A stretch of 64,000 nt of DNA, taken from Adiantum capillus-veneris. Lineage: Eukaryota > Streptophyta > Polypodiopsida > Polypodiales > Pteridaceae. Position 1 is the stretch's first letter. Each line of letters opens with the position of its first letter. A program made the position numbers and the translations under genes. Positions 45,101 through 57,095 of this stretch are shown piece after piece. The notes under the pieces were generated by a model. It ran no database searches. It was given only the letters and a program-made list of their open reading frames with translations, and was not told the DNA's origin. The DNA lies in the NCBI GenBank assembly GCA_014529385.2, contig CM043945.1, forward strand, positions 140,224,241-140,288,240, read 5' to 3'.

Positions 45101-45720
45101 AGAACCACTTGAGAGAGAAGGTGAATGAACCTACTCAAATACCTCACCTTTTGAAGAAAAGAGAGCAACTACTTTGTTGTGGTAGGAGAGGGCAAAGACA
45201 CCAAGGCTTGAACCTTGCTTGGGTCAGCTTCATGCCCTTGGCAAAGATCACATGGCCAAGAAGAGTAGCCTTGATTTCACCCCCAATGTGGAATTTTTCC
45301 ACGTTGATTTGGCCACCCAAAGCCTACATCCTAGCTAGACCTTCATAGACTCTTTCCAAATGAAGATAGCAGGAGCTATAGATACAAAAGTCATCAATAA
45401 AAACACGGTTTGATTTTCCTAAGAATGGCTGAAAAACAAATGTCACATAGCATTGAAAAGTGGTTGGAGCATTGGTGAGACTGAAATGCATAACTCTGTA
45501 AGAAAAATATCCCCATGGTGTGATGAAGGTTGTTTGTTTTTTATCTTCTTCAGTGATGTTAATTTGGAAGTAGCTTGAGTGGCCATCACATACCTCATTG
45601 ACAATTTCATCTTGGAAAGGAAAAGGTGGACAATGTGATAAAATTACTTAACATCAAAATATAATCTTCACGCTCCTTCCAACACAACTCACTAGAGATC
45701 ATTTGATGTAGCTTACTTTC
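45101..45720 (-). pseudogene. gypsy reverse transcriptase relic
   Basis: Minus-strand pieces include VFIDDFCIYSS near 45380-45410, equivalent to the Y-x-D-D box, then YLHLERVYEGLARM, GGQINVEKFHIGGEIKATLL and GHVIFAKG, the palm-to-thumb stretch of gypsy RT. Stops and frameshifts occur about every 40-60 residues. The fingers region toward 45700 is poorly preserved. Confidence 0.75.
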
Positions 45721-45949
45721 TTGTACCAAAGATTGTATACATGGTGGCTCCCCTTGGTTTGATGATGATGCATCAGGTTGCTCCATCTTCTTAGGGCCTT
45801 GAGAACGAACCCCATCACTTCAATGCTAATATTACTTTCTTTGATCATTGTTGACTCCTCCTCTGAAGTGGTTGAAGAGTCACTACTAGAAAACTCATTC
45901 TCAGAGGTTTCTAGATCCATGTCGCATTGCGATCTATCTTCATATCATA

Positions 45950-46300
45950 GAGTATGGCTTCCCTTTGGCATCCTTCATTTGGATTATGTCGGTGTCCGAG
46001 TCCTTCTTTGTTCTCATAGCCATAAGCCAAGGCCTCCCTAGAATGATAGGATAGCCCTCCCCCTTGTGTGGCATGACAAAGATGTCTACATCCACTTCAA
46101 TGTTGAACGCCCTTACCCTAATTGCATTTATAACATTAACACATTAAACTTTTACATTATTAGCCATTTTGGCTGAGCATGGTGCCAGCCTCCTTACTTC
46201 TAAGCCCAAATGATGCATCATTTTTCTCACTCATAACACATATTTGTGTGTCACCATCAATGAGCATCCATCACCAATAGTATGTCCTCTAGATTCCTCC
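45950..46300 (-). pseudogene. gypsy aspartic protease C-terminal relic
   Basis: The minus strand reads AFNIEVDVDIFVMPHKGEGY, PIILGRPWLMAMRTKKDSDT and DAKGKPYSM. ILGRPWL is the closing motif of the retropepsin. The catalytic segment upstream is broken: GDGCSLIDGDTQICVMSEKN may be its remains. Confidence 0.68.
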
Positions 46301-46692
46301 CAGAGATAGGCCTAGCTAACTTTGGCTTTGGTCATCTCGTGCTAACCATCTTTTTCCATTGTCTCCTCACCCTAGGTGCTAGGTGGAGTAACTAAGGCCA
46401 AGTGATCTTTGGGCCTTGCAAAAAAACATCTTGAACCAAATCATATGGTTTAGAAAATTCACCTAGAGAAAAATCTACAATGTCACTTTTACGTCATGAC
46501 TTGGATAACTTTTTGCTAGATTCTCCCTTGGTTTTCATCTTTTCCTCCTTTCGAAAAAGATTCTTCGTGCCTAGCATGCTTTACTCCCATAACATCCACC
46601 TCTTCTGCCTTGGCCTTAGCTTTTTCCACTCCTTTGATATCCTCGTCCACTTTCACCTTTCCCTCATCTTCAAGACTGATGACACTTATTGC

Positions 46693-47340
46693 CTAGTTAC
46701 CGATTGGTGGTGGGGGTAAGGGTGGAATGAGAGGTTGTGATGGTGGTGGATGTGGTTGAACTAGTGGCTGTAGCATTTTCACAGGTGGTGCTTGTTGTGG
46801 TGACTGCAATTGATTTATTTGACTCTTGACTCTTGCTTGCATGCACAGCTTCTTGTGTTTATGGTGGGCTACTTCCACTGCCAACTCATACGTTGCGTGG
46901 AATCTCCCCTTCATCTTCTCTTTATGCGGTGACCACAGGTCAACAATGAAACGGTCCTTCTTGAGGAAATTAGGCTCTCCTTCACCTTCCTTCAGTGAGG
47001 CAACCCAATTCTCTCACAAATCCACAAACTTGGATTTGTAAGTGGCATATTCTAGCAGACCTCCCTGCTTTAACTCTGTCAGCAATTTCCATAACTTTTT
47101 TGAGGTTGTGCCTTCACCAAACCTCTTTACAAATGTAGCACATAGTAATCCCATGCATCATTGGTAGCTTGGGAAAAAGCATTGTACCAAGACTTAGCCT
47201 CTACTTTCATCAGTAGACGAAAGATTCGTAGCTGTGAGGCGTCGTAATCCTTGTTGAAAACCAAACAAGCGATGTCAAAGTTATCCAAAAAATCGATAGT
47301 ATGGTAGTAAATCAATGAGCAGAAAATCACAAACCCTCTT
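46693..47340 (-). pseudogene. gypsy gag relic
   Basis: The minus strand reads HTIDFLDNFDIACLVFNKDY, LRIFRLLMKVEAKSWYNAFS, and then, after shifts, FVKRFGEGTTSKKLWKLLTE and MKGRFHATYELAVEVAHHKH. W-Y..F with F..RF and the later V-x-x-A-H-H-K-H is the plant gypsy gag layout. A Pro-rich tail (PPPSQPLIPPLPPPP) follows. Confidence 0.75.
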
Positions 47341-48339
47341 TTTTTTTTGAATGACTTAGTGATTCACAAAGGTTTATACAGGGGTGAAAAATTGGAGCTA
47401 GAGATAAGAAGAGCATAAGGCTCGACTACAATAAATATGCTTACATCAAAAAGTGGTAGTAATCAAGAATGGGCAAGATGATGGGATGTGGGGATCTAAG
47501 GATTTTGTCAAGCATATCTACTCCGAACAGGAAAACAATCTTTTGCTGGTAGCATATCTTTCTATCAATATACACATTTACATACATGTGCTATAAGAAA
47601 TGAAAAGGAAAGACTTTTGGCCTATTATTATTATCCATGTTGAGTGTAGGGAAAGGCTTTGAACACTAGAGCTGCATACCTTAAGTGTTAACAAGGCAAC
47701 ACCTTCACCACAGGCCTCTACCACTTGTTTAAGTCCACATAATCCTCCATATTGTGTTCAAAATAGGTTGGGTGAGAAGATTCTACCTCAATCGACTTTC
47801 CATTTTTCATGCAACGGTGACGCTTGAGTGATCGTACTTCACTTGAACTTTCTAGGCCTAGAGAGAGCATAGGCCCACTTTCTTCCACCAAATGCTTTAG
47901 TCTTTGTGGCTTGGACTTCATGATTGATGTAGTTGATGACTCTTTTTTAATCATTAGAGAGAAAACCCTTGGTAGTACACAAAATTTTACTGATGTGAGA
48001 GTACTGGTGCAATTCTCAAAAGAAAAACTTATCATCCTTTCTTCTCTGTTGGCACTCATTGACATAATGCTTTGGTTGAGAGCAGTGATGACATCCCGTA
48101 GCCCTCCCTCTTGATGCTCTTAATTTGCAATTAGCACAAGCAATGTGAGATGAGGAGCTTGCCTGCCTTTTGGATATTGATGACCATACAACCTGGCAAT
48201 AGCAGTTTGATGAAGACCTTTAGTGCTTCTACGACTCTTCTTCTTCAGTCCTCCTGTTTGAAAACTCATGTAGCCATTCGTCCATGATTGATGGCATGCA
48301 TCACTACTCTTTGTAAACTAAAGGTCTTTGCAAAACCCT
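47341..48339 (-). other. gypsy leader, no clear gene
   Basis: A minus-strand frame at 48065-47718 (115 residues, EESTTSIMKSKPQRLKHLVE) has no domain I recognise. It could be an N-terminal gag extension. Confidence 0.45.
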
Positions 48340-48356
48340 CCTCAATGGGGGCACCA
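48340..48356 (-). promoter_or_regulatory. putative gypsy primer-binding site
   Basis: The minus strand reads TGGTGCCCCCATTGAGG two bases after the LTR end CCTCTCA. The TGG start and position fit a primer site; I cannot name the tRNA. Confidence 0.55.
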
Positions 48357-48358
48357 AA

Positions 48359-48819
48359 TGAGAGGTGGAAGTGCAAAACATACCTGGTGGCCTCTACACC
48401 AAGACTATGCATGATGGCCTCATCATGATAGGTACACAATAAGGGCACTACCTCACTTGGTATACAGTTAGGACGTAGATATAGATAGCCAAGATGATAG
48501 GATTGACACATAGTCGATGAGGAAACACTTATGATACATGGAGTAGGAGGAGCACACTCAACATGGTGATGTGCATGGCACATGTGAGTGGTATACATCA
48601 TAGATTGTTTGCCAGGGGTAGCTGGCTAGTGGAGGCATTGTAGCGTGAGACATTTGACAAAATTAAGACAACGTGACTTGCAAAGACACTAGCGAGCATA
48701 ATCCCAAAAAAAGAGCTAGGGAGAGAGAGAATCACATTAAAGCATGAGGAGATCGAGCTTATTTTCTTAATGATACTCACAATGTTGGTTTGGAGATGAC
48801 ACCAACAACCAAGAAAGGG

Positions 48820-48863
<44 letters not shown>

Positions 48864-49668
48864 GATGTGGAGCATGCACAAAGGAGTACAGACCGTCATA
48901 TGGTGCATGGTGGCAATATCTAGAGTTAGCAGGTCAGTCGATTAGCAACAAGATTAATATATGAAACATCATGAGGATGGGAATGTCGACAGCATCGTGA
49001 GCAATGACAAGGTCTAGAAATACCCACGAGTAGAATGGAGTTGTTGATCGTTGCCCTAGAGTGCTCATGGTGCCTTCAAGTGCTTGCCTGCTCCCTTAGT
49101 GCATGATTGTTACATGAAATGCATATGGTGTGTGTGATGATGTTGTGTTGGTAATTGTTGTGTGTTTGAGAGTGACCTCTAACCCTCCTTATATGAGTGG
49201 AGAGGAGGAATCTTCTACAATTTTTAATGCTAGTCAAGAGGGCCCTGGCACATGGCCCGATCCTGCTAGGAAGACCATTGCCCTAGTGTTATTTAAGTCT
49301 AATGATGCATGCTAGATGCTCTCTAGTCAATAGGTGGCCATCGCTAGAGAGAAGGAGAATATACAATAAATTCTGGTAAGGGTGATGATAGGTAGAGTAA
49401 AACGAGAAATTTACAAGCGGTTGTATGAATGAGTGTAAGTGTAGTTGTAGGAGAGAGGAAGAAGAGAGAGAACCATTGATTTTTTAGAGAAGAAAAAGAG
49501 AAACAATTTTTAGTCATGGAGAGGGAGAGAGAGTAAGAGAGTGAGAGTGGAGAGTCTATGTGTGTGCATGTGTGAGTGTGTATGTGTTGAAAATTGGTTG
49601 TTTTCAGTTTGTTTCTGTGTGTGCGCACATGTGCATGCGTGTGTGCGTGTGTGTGTGTGTGTGTGTGT

Positions 49669-49706
<38 letters not shown>

Positions 49707-49725
49707 GAGAGATAGAGCTTTTTGT

Positions 49726-49762
<37 letters not shown>

Positions 49763-50085
49763 CAAGGAGGCCCTCCCTTCTCCTTTTTTGACTTTGGCTT
49801 CATTATGGCCACCCTATTTTCAAATTATAGATATTATATTGCTTAAATAAATTAAGAGTGGAGCCCCATAGAAAGAAAAGCATGGAAAAGGACGATGCTC
49901 TTGGCTCTACCAATGCTTGACCATAATGCACCCGCTTGACCATCCATCCCATGGCAAGCTCTCGTAAGAGATTTTTTTTCCAAGCTTTGAGTCTTCAAGT
50001 GGGCGTTCATCTGCGAACCCTTGAAGCCTTGTCGTCAAGTGCATACCAAGAGAGAGGTGAACCGAAATTCGAAGAACATCCCTGA
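48359..50085 (-). repeat. gypsy 5' LTR (copy R, 1,727 bp)
   Basis: The plus strand starts TGAGAGGTGGAAGTGC, next to the primer site, and ends near CATCCCTGA. It contains the two blocks missing from copy L, plus (GA)n at 48825-48860 and (GT)n/(GA)n at 49640-49758. The CTTATATGAGTGG segment near 49188 corresponds to CTTATATAGG of copy L. Confidence 0.75.
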
Positions 50086-50090
50086 CCACT

Positions 50091-51240
50091 AATCTACTTT
50101 GAATCATATCTCTCTCTACTCTCCTTGCTACTAGATCCTTATTGTATTCCGCATTTCTTAGATTTTTCTCAACTTCCCCTAACTAACAATATTAGCGTGA
50201 ATTTTTAATGCCCATATTAGCATCGTCCTGAACACAAAGCTCTTGAAGCACTCTTTGTGTTTTTGGAAGTAAACCACATTTGGCTTGGATATCGACCCAA
50301 ACCATTGCCATTCACAACATTTGGCATGCATGTTTGCAAACCACAACATACACCATACATATCTTTCAAGGCATGATCAAGCTCAACATATTCCTCCAAT
50401 AGCCACTATAAGGTGCAAAAACAACCTACAGTTCCTTTACCATTTCCATATTGGGCATAACCTCCAATCCATATTTTTGGAATAATTTGTTGCATCAAAA
50501 ATTTGTAACTAGCTTATAATTAAGCCAAAACACACCTTCCCTCGAGCATTGGCGAAACCCTATTTTGTTACTATTTTCTCCTTATGGATACAAAACGTGA
50601 GGACACCAATTTTGTTCGATGGTGGTTGTGGATGGTGTCAATGGCACTATTGTGTAGTGTTGTTATTGGTCATGTTGGATGTGTCTTCGCACATTGTCTT
50701 GTGGACAACCTTCGGCATTGAGGTGTGCCCAAAACAAAAGAGAGAGAGAAAATATTATTGTGAAGAAAGGGGGGGTTTCCCACTCACAATGTCATGAGGG
50801 AACCCTTTGAAAAATTTATGGTTAAATATGTGGTGGCTCTCCTAGCCAGCTATGTAAAGAGTTCATTCCCATAAAAGAAGTGGCTGAAATTAAATAGGAA
50901 AACTTGGCCAAAAAGGCTTAAATTTATTTAAAAAAAAGATATTTTACAGCTTTCTTTCCTGTATGAAAATTATAGAACAAAGTGTGTGTTGATTTGAAGG
51001 CTTTGCTACTGGTTTATTTATAACTTCATATGAGAAATGTGGGGTTATGGTAAAAAATATTTGGAGGGCCTTCTGCTAGTTTTGTGTACCAAATGTGGTG
51101 ATAGGCGCATAGTAGGTTGCAAGACTAGAGGAGAGTCTCTATCCTCTTTTTTGGTATATTTGTGACACTCCTGGAGTTTTGGTAAGCAAATCACAATACA
51201 TCTTGTGTGTGAGTGTGTGAAGCAGTGCCTAACAGAGTCC
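50091..51240. repeat. copia LTR end plus family R, copy D
   Basis: TAATCTACTTTGAATC through CGCATTTCTTAGA repeats the last 70 bp of the copia LTR, and is followed by family R matching 37058-38107. This is the second copy of the flank seen right of LTR copy L. Confidence 0.72.
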
Positions 51241-51640
51241 TCGCTACCCAAGATACATTATTGGAAATCACTTACCATTTTGTAGTAGAATCATGCGGAC
51301 AACACCATTATTGAAAACTTGAAGGTATTGAATCATGTGGACACCACCATTATTGTAAAGTCGAAGCTATTGAATTCCTCCCCATGCACTATAAATCCCA
51401 GAAAAAGGTGACCCTCTCTCTTCTTTTTTAGCCTTCTTCACTCCAAATTCAAGAAAGAGAGAAGCACAAAATAATCTACCCTTTGAAGTCGAAAGAGAGA
51501 AGCGCGAGCCTTCCCTCCGAAATTGGGAAAGGGAAGCGAGAGCCTTCCACTCCATTTCCTTCTTCCAAAACCTACAAAACTTCTATAGTCCCCTCTTATT
51601 GCTCATTCTCTTACTTGTTACCTTGATTACGTAATACCGA
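51241..51640. repeat. family R fragment, copy E
   Basis: 51400-51620 matches 29755-29990 (CTTCACTCCAAATTCAAG, AGAAGCACAAAATAATCTACCC, GAAAGGGAAGCGAGAGCCTTC). The rest shows nothing. Confidence 0.6.
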
Positions 51641-51708
51641 TTACTCGAACGGAGCAAGAGGAGGCATGCCACTTGGCATCCATTGATTTGTTTGAAGAAT
51701 TAACGAGG

Positions 51709-51744
<36 letters not shown>

Positions 51745-51872
51745 GTGTGCAGTTTTTATTAGAGAGAAAAGCATGAAGGATGCGAGGCTTGCCGTTTTTA
51801 GAGATAAAAGCATGGCGACGGCCAACCAATTTATATAGCACCCAGCAGAGAGAGATCAAGCAATTCCCTAGT

Positions 51873-51917
<45 letters not shown>

Positions 51918-52116
51918 AAGCAAGGCAACTGACGCGGAGCAAGTGCAGAGCAGAGCTTGGAGAGGTAATTCGTTACCTTCATTATATTTTCTATAGTCTT
52001 GCTTTTCGAGGAGAGAGAAAGAGAGAGAGAGTAGTGCAGGGCGTGCACCTTACTGCAGAAAAAACGAACTGCTGCATTGATTATTCCTTACTGCCCAGAG
52101 ACGGACTGCCCGGGGG

Positions 52117-52169
<53 letters not shown>

Positions 52170-52342
52170 GTTTGGCCTGCGGCACAGCATAGTGGCGTCG
52201 GTCCTGATCAGCATGCCAAGAACTTTTGATTTGACAACAAAGAACTTTTGATTTGATATTGTCAGCATGACTCAAAGTGTACAGTTATATTGTACACTTT
52301 TCATTTCATTTAAACATCACAATGTCAAACATGCCCAGTGCC

Positions 52343-52390
<48 letters not shown>

Positions 52391-52500
52391 GACTGCTACG
52401 TCCAAGTCGCGGAGAGAGAGAGAGAGGGAGAGAGGGAGAGAGGGAGTTTGCGTGCATCTTGGCTCATTCCAAATTCTAGAGAGAGAGAGAGAGAGAGAGA
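51641..52500. repeat. GA-microsatellite-rich DNA
   Basis: (GA)n tracts lie at about 51725-51745, 51880-51915, 52120-52168, 52349-52387 and 52480-52500, separated by short unique sequence. No gene; open frames are repeat artefacts. Confidence 0.85.
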
Positions 52501-52564
52501 ACAAGAGAGTTTTATCGTCGTAGGAAACTATCCCAAGAGACCTTAAAGACCTAGCCGACGAGCA

Positions 52565-52617
<53 letters not shown>

Positions 52618-52723
52618 AAATGCTAATATAGACCAAAAAAAAAAACACAATGATATTGGTAGTCTAACGTCGTAAGAGACTATCCCAAGAGACCTTAAAC
52701 ATCTAGCCGCCAAGGAGCTGTTG

Positions 52724-52757
<34 letters not shown>

Positions 52758-52866
52758 TACTGTAGACCAAAAAAATAAAAAATTATAGTGATTGTTAGTC
52801 TAAGAGAGTTTTAACATCGTAGGAAACTATCCCAAGAGACCTTAAAGACCTAGCCGACGAGGAGTT

Positions 52867-52900
<34 letters not shown>

Positions 52901-53037
52901 CCTGCAAAAAATCGCAAGATGCTAATATAGACAAAAAAATAAAATTCACGATGATATTGTTAGTCTAAGAGACTCTTAACGTCGTAAGAAACTATGCCAA
53001 GAGACCTTAACATCTAGCCGCCGCTGAGGAGCTATTG

Positions 53038-53093
<56 letters not shown>

Positions 53094-53165
53094 CAGTCTG
53101 CAATCGCAAGATGCTAATATAGACAAAAAGGAAAAATCACAATGGTAGTGTTAGTCTAGGGCTTT
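52501..53165. repeat. tandem modules of about 140-190 bp, each with an internal (GA)n
   Basis: Four units start near 52503, 52664, 52803 and 52967. Each reads GTCGTAGGAAACTATCCCAA then GAGACCTTAAA, CTAGCCG(A/C)CGA, (GA)n, GATGCTAATATAGAC and GATATTGTTAGTCTAAG, with changes. The first half matches, inverted, 3898-3966 and 3034-3060 inside the CACTA element. Partial units follow to about 53420. Confidence 0.85.
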
Positions 53166-53262
53166 TTGATTATACTGTTGAGCAGTAGCCAATTACTTTT
53201 TTGAAGTATAATTCACGAAGATATTGTTAGTCGAAGGATTTTTTATTTTCTAGCTGCCTCCA

Positions 53263-53304
<42 letters not shown>

Positions 53305-53748
53305 AGGGAGGGAGTCTGCGTGCATCTTGCGTAATTCATGATCATATTGTTAGTCTAAGGCTTTTCGATTATACTATTGCCAATTACTTTTTTGAAGTAC
53401 TTCACGATGATATTGTTAGTGGCCATGCTAGTCCTTTCTTAAAAAATATTGCGTGCATGCTTGTTCCTTGAATCAAATGTAAGAAAGCAAAGCTAACAAA
53501 CTATCGTCATTTTTTTTAAAAAAAGATTTTACTAAAAAAACTAGCCCCTCTAACACTAGAGGAAAAGCATAAACCCCCCTTCAACACTGGAGGGGATAAA
53601 AGTGGCGGGGGAAGGGCACATTCCTTACGGTATTATAAAAAATGTGGAGAATTGTGCCAACTCCACACCATACTTATGTATGGTTTTTTTTTCCACAACA
53701 CACCAGCATTCTGTGCACGATGTTTGCACAAAAAACACTAGCATTTTG
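53166..53748. other. partial modules and non-coding DNA
   Basis: GATATTGTTAGTC recurs at 53221, 53345 and 53410, with (GA)n at 53265-53298. CACTAGAGGAAAAGC at 53563 looks CACTA-end-like but has no partner. No gene. Confidence 0.5.
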
Positions 53749-54703
53749 CACGTGCATGTTGCTGAATTGTACGGTTTACTGCAACAAATAATTCCATGTT
53801 GTCAATTAACGTAAAACTTCTGCATTGCCTTTTTAATTGAGAAACCATATTTCCTTTAGTGATGAAGGTTGCTCATCTATTATGCAGTACTATGATGTTG
53901 TTGATGAAAATCTAGGGATCAATTGATTTCTAGTATATTGTTTACTATCATCAACTTATCGTTCCAAGTTTAGAGGTCGGTTTTTTTATGTGCATATCAA
54001 TTTAGGGTATGAAGAAGAAAAGTGAACTTTTTTTTTTGTGCATATCAATTTAGCGTCTTAAGAAGAAAACTGAATTTTATTTCTGTTGTTGAGTAGATGT
54101 GAAGGACTGTATGACTCTCCAAAAGCCTGATCACTTCGACATCAATCATCCTCTCGATTGCAAGTGTCGTACTCTCCCATTCCTATATGACACTCCAAAA
54201 GCCTGATCTCGTCGACGTCAATTGTCTTATTGATTGCAAATGTCGTCATCTCCCATTTGTGTACGTCCACGTGCATGTTGATGTATTGTACGGTTTACTG
54301 CAACAAATAATTCCATGCTGTCAACTAATGCAGAACTTCTGCATTGCCTTTTTTTTATTGAGAAAAAACCGTATTTCCTTAACACTCTGGCATTAGTTGG
54401 TGATTTAGTGATCAAAGTTGCTCATCTATTATGCAATACTATGATGTTGTTGCTGAAAATCCAGGGATCAATTGATTGCTAGTATATTTTTTAGTGTTAT
54501 CAATTTATCGTTCCAAGTTCAGAGATCGTTTTTCTGTACATATCAATTTAGGGTTTTTTCTTGTACATATCAATTTAAGGTATTAAGAAGAAAACTGAAT
54601 TTTACTTCTGTTGTTGGGTAAATGTGAAGAACTGTATGACTCTCCCAAAGCCTGATCACTTCGACATCAATCGTCCTCTCGGTTGCAAATGTCGTGCTCT
54701 CCC
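53749..54703. repeat. 519-bp tandem duplication
   Basis: CACGTGCATGTTG begins at 53749 and again at 54268, and the following about 430 bp run in parallel (TACGGTTTACTGCAACAAAT, GAAAA(T)C(T/C)AGGGATCAATTGA, ATCGTTCCAAGTT). No coding. Confidence 0.85.
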
Positions 54704-54975
54704 ATTCACACACTATAGTCACCATCTCATTTGTGCACCTCCCCGTCTTAAACTATAAAATTAAGCTTAGTTCTACTGTGGCATAAATATAGGGACCTAT
54801 ATGACACTCGAAAAGCCTGATCACTTCGACATCAACTATCTTATTGATTGCAAATGTCGGCATCCCTCATTTGTGTACATCCCCGTCTTTAACTGTAAAA
54901 TTTACCGCACACCAAAAGCATGATTACTTCGACACCAATCGTCCTCTCGATTGCAAATGTCGTTGTCTCCCATCC
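54110..54975. repeat. five copies of a CCTGATCACTTCGACATCAA motif
   Basis: Copies at about 54126, 54198, 54651, 54811 and 54928 are each followed by a variant of TCGTCCTCTCGATTGCAAATG and by CTCCCAT. They lie upstream of the kinase pseudogene and Helitron. Confidence 0.75.
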
Positions 54976-55450
54976 AAACACACTGTGGTGATTGCGTCCT
55001 TTTTACACACCCCCATTTTAAACTGTAAAGTTGCAATTAGTTATAGAACTCCATTGTTTAACTTGGCGACTACAAAGATCCGATCCCGTTCTACAACATT
55101 GGCTATCTTTGTGACCCCCCACATGTCGTTGCGCCTAACCGAGCCACTTTCTGTTAGTTCCCATTGTAGGAGCACAATTCCCATTAGTTGTTACCCTTAG
55201 CACGCCATCCAATGTGAAACAATTGCACTTCCTATGAGTTTGTACGTGGAGGGCCCGTCCTAGGTTACGAGCATCGATCTTGCCCAAATATATTGCACTG
55301 CTTTATCAATTATTTGATGTCATTTACAAAATTCATTTATACACACTAATTTATTCAATACAATATTGGTCATTGATGCAAGAAATGTCGCTCCCCTATT
55401 GAGCTGTGAAGTGATAAATTCTCTCGCCAATACATCATAATGTCATTTGA
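54976..55450. other. no gene recognised
   Basis: Unique sequence upstream of the kinase pseudogene; an AT-rich stretch at 55300-55380 may be promoter-like, but no element is clear. Confidence 0.4.
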
Positions 55451-56782
55451 ATGGTTGTAGGTAAAATGCTTCCCGATCAAGCAGTGCAATTGAAAAAGAG
55501 ATTACGCACACAATTAGTGCGTGTAGTGGATGCCCTCACATTAGATGAGATAACAACAACCTTGCGAGACGTGCGGCGCTTGCAGGCCTGGCTCTCTGAA
55601 GTGGTCCGCTCAACAGCCTTGAAGTTTGAGGGCACAGATATTAGTGACGTGCAGCATCTTCTCTTTAGTATTGTTGGAGACATGCCAAAATGCGTTATCG
55701 ACCTGCGAGCTGACTTACCAGAGGGCATACAAATGGAGAAATTACAACATTGGTATAACTGCTGGAAGATTGAAAAGGAAAAATCCACTCGCACAAGGAA
55801 TATTGACACACAGAAAACCTTCAGTAAGAAATTTCGGAAGGAGACCCTTCAAGATAGCAGAGGATCAATGTCTAGTTTGCACATTCAGAAAACTGTACTG
55901 AACTTATTTTTCTCTATCACCTTGGGCATTCCATTTGAGGCTATAAAACGAGGAAGGAAACTAGGATCTGGGTCATATGGAGACACTTATGAATGCAAGA
56001 TCGAAGGGATTTCTTTCCTTCCGTCCAACAATGTGTACTGATGTAAGGAATTCAAAGGTCAAGCAAAACAACAATTCAAATCATTCGCAATCGAGAGCAG
56101 TGTTGACCTCAATCACCGAGGTATTGTGCATGCTCTTGCACATACAATTCAATCACCATGCATACTTATATTTCCTTATTTCAATGGATCTTCCCTTGGC
56201 GATTTGATGGAGTGTGTGCCTACACCTTTTGGAAGCATCAGTGAAATTGTACTTGCGATGGGTGATCAAAAACACAAAAAACCAACTGAACTGGAGTTGT
56301 AGCAATGCAGGCTTATCATCAATCATGCTTCGTCTTTGATTCATGCACTAATAAAAGCTTTGGCATTTGCACATGAGAATGGAGTTATTCACAATGACCT
56401 TCACCCTTGGAACATTATGCTAGACTTCACTAGAGAGGGAATACCAAGAGTAGGCATTATAGATTGGGGTCTTGCCCTTCGACCACCGTATGAGAAAAGA
56501 CCAACAAATATTCGTAAGCCAAAAGAGCATGCCAAGAGGCCTTGGCGAGTAGCCGAACTACTGAATACCAGATCTACATGCCCTTGGAGCAAATCAACCG
56601 ATGTATATGCACTTGCATGGGTCATCAATCAGCTCGGTATTTTCTGCAACGAATTTTGTGTGTATTACAAACTTGACTTGATGCAAACAAGTACTGCTAT
56701 AGAGGTTAAAGCCATACAGAATATAATCAACATGCCTACCTTCTGGAGAATCCGTCTGAAAGAAAGACGCTCGCTGATTTAG
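55451..56782 (+). pseudogene. protein kinase-like gene with two nonsense codons
   Basis: One frame of 444 codons from ATG 55451 to TAG 56780 is broken only by TGA at 56039 and TAG at 56300. The N-terminal 170 residues are helical and unknown. A kinase domain follows: Gly-rich loop GRKLGSGSYGDTYEC, beta-3 CKEFKG with the ATP-binding Lys, then AFAHENGVIHNDLHPWNIML, a catalytic loop with H-x-D and the Mg-binding Asn, and GIIDWGLA in place of D-F-G. PWRVAELLNTRSTCPWSKST-like sequence matches the activation segment and the DVYALAWVI helix. Known kinases with DWG do exist, so it need not have been inactive before the stops. It ends 313 bp before the Helitron Rep frame on the same strand. Confidence 0.75.
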
Positions 56783-57095
56783 ATAAAGATCTGGAACATT
56801 TGCATATGCACCCCGAACAATGCTTGCGTCCCATCTCTGAAATGTGTATTTCTTTTTTCCACTGATCCTAGAAAATTTATCGCAACTACCAAGCTCTTTT
56901 TATTTATTGAGCTAAAAGTTCCATTATGGTTTGCAATAGTTCTTTGAACATTAATTTGTTGCCTACTTCCATTATATTCATCCCTTCTACTTATTTTTTT
57001 GTCGTTCAATTTCATTATATTAGTCCCTTCTAATTTGAATCGGACTAACTTGTATCTATTGTGTTCACAGTTGCATTTAAGTGTAGGTCTTCTCA

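Larger units (their letters stand above)
38157..50085 (-). mobile_element. degraded Ty3-gypsy retrotransposon (minus strand)
   Basis: Read on the minus strand the order is LTR (50085-48359), primer site, leader, gag, protease, RT, RNase H, integrase, polypurine tract, truncated LTR (38800-38157), which is the gypsy order. The integrase is split by a 3,983-bp insertion (39279-43261). All frames carry stops. The right LTR is flanked by the last part of a copia LTR, the same flank as LTR copy L. Confidence 0.82.

Noticed and set aside
52267-52770. Glu-Arg-rich and Ser-Leu-rich frames on both strands
   Set aside because: Artefacts of (GA)n tracts.
52501-53300. CRISPR-like regular repeats
   Set aside because: Units are 140-190 bp, uneven and carry microsatellites; the genome is eukaryotic.
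53563-53578. CACTAGAGGAAAAGC as a second CACTA terminus
   Set aside because: No matching partner, no subterminal motif repeats and no transposase nearby.
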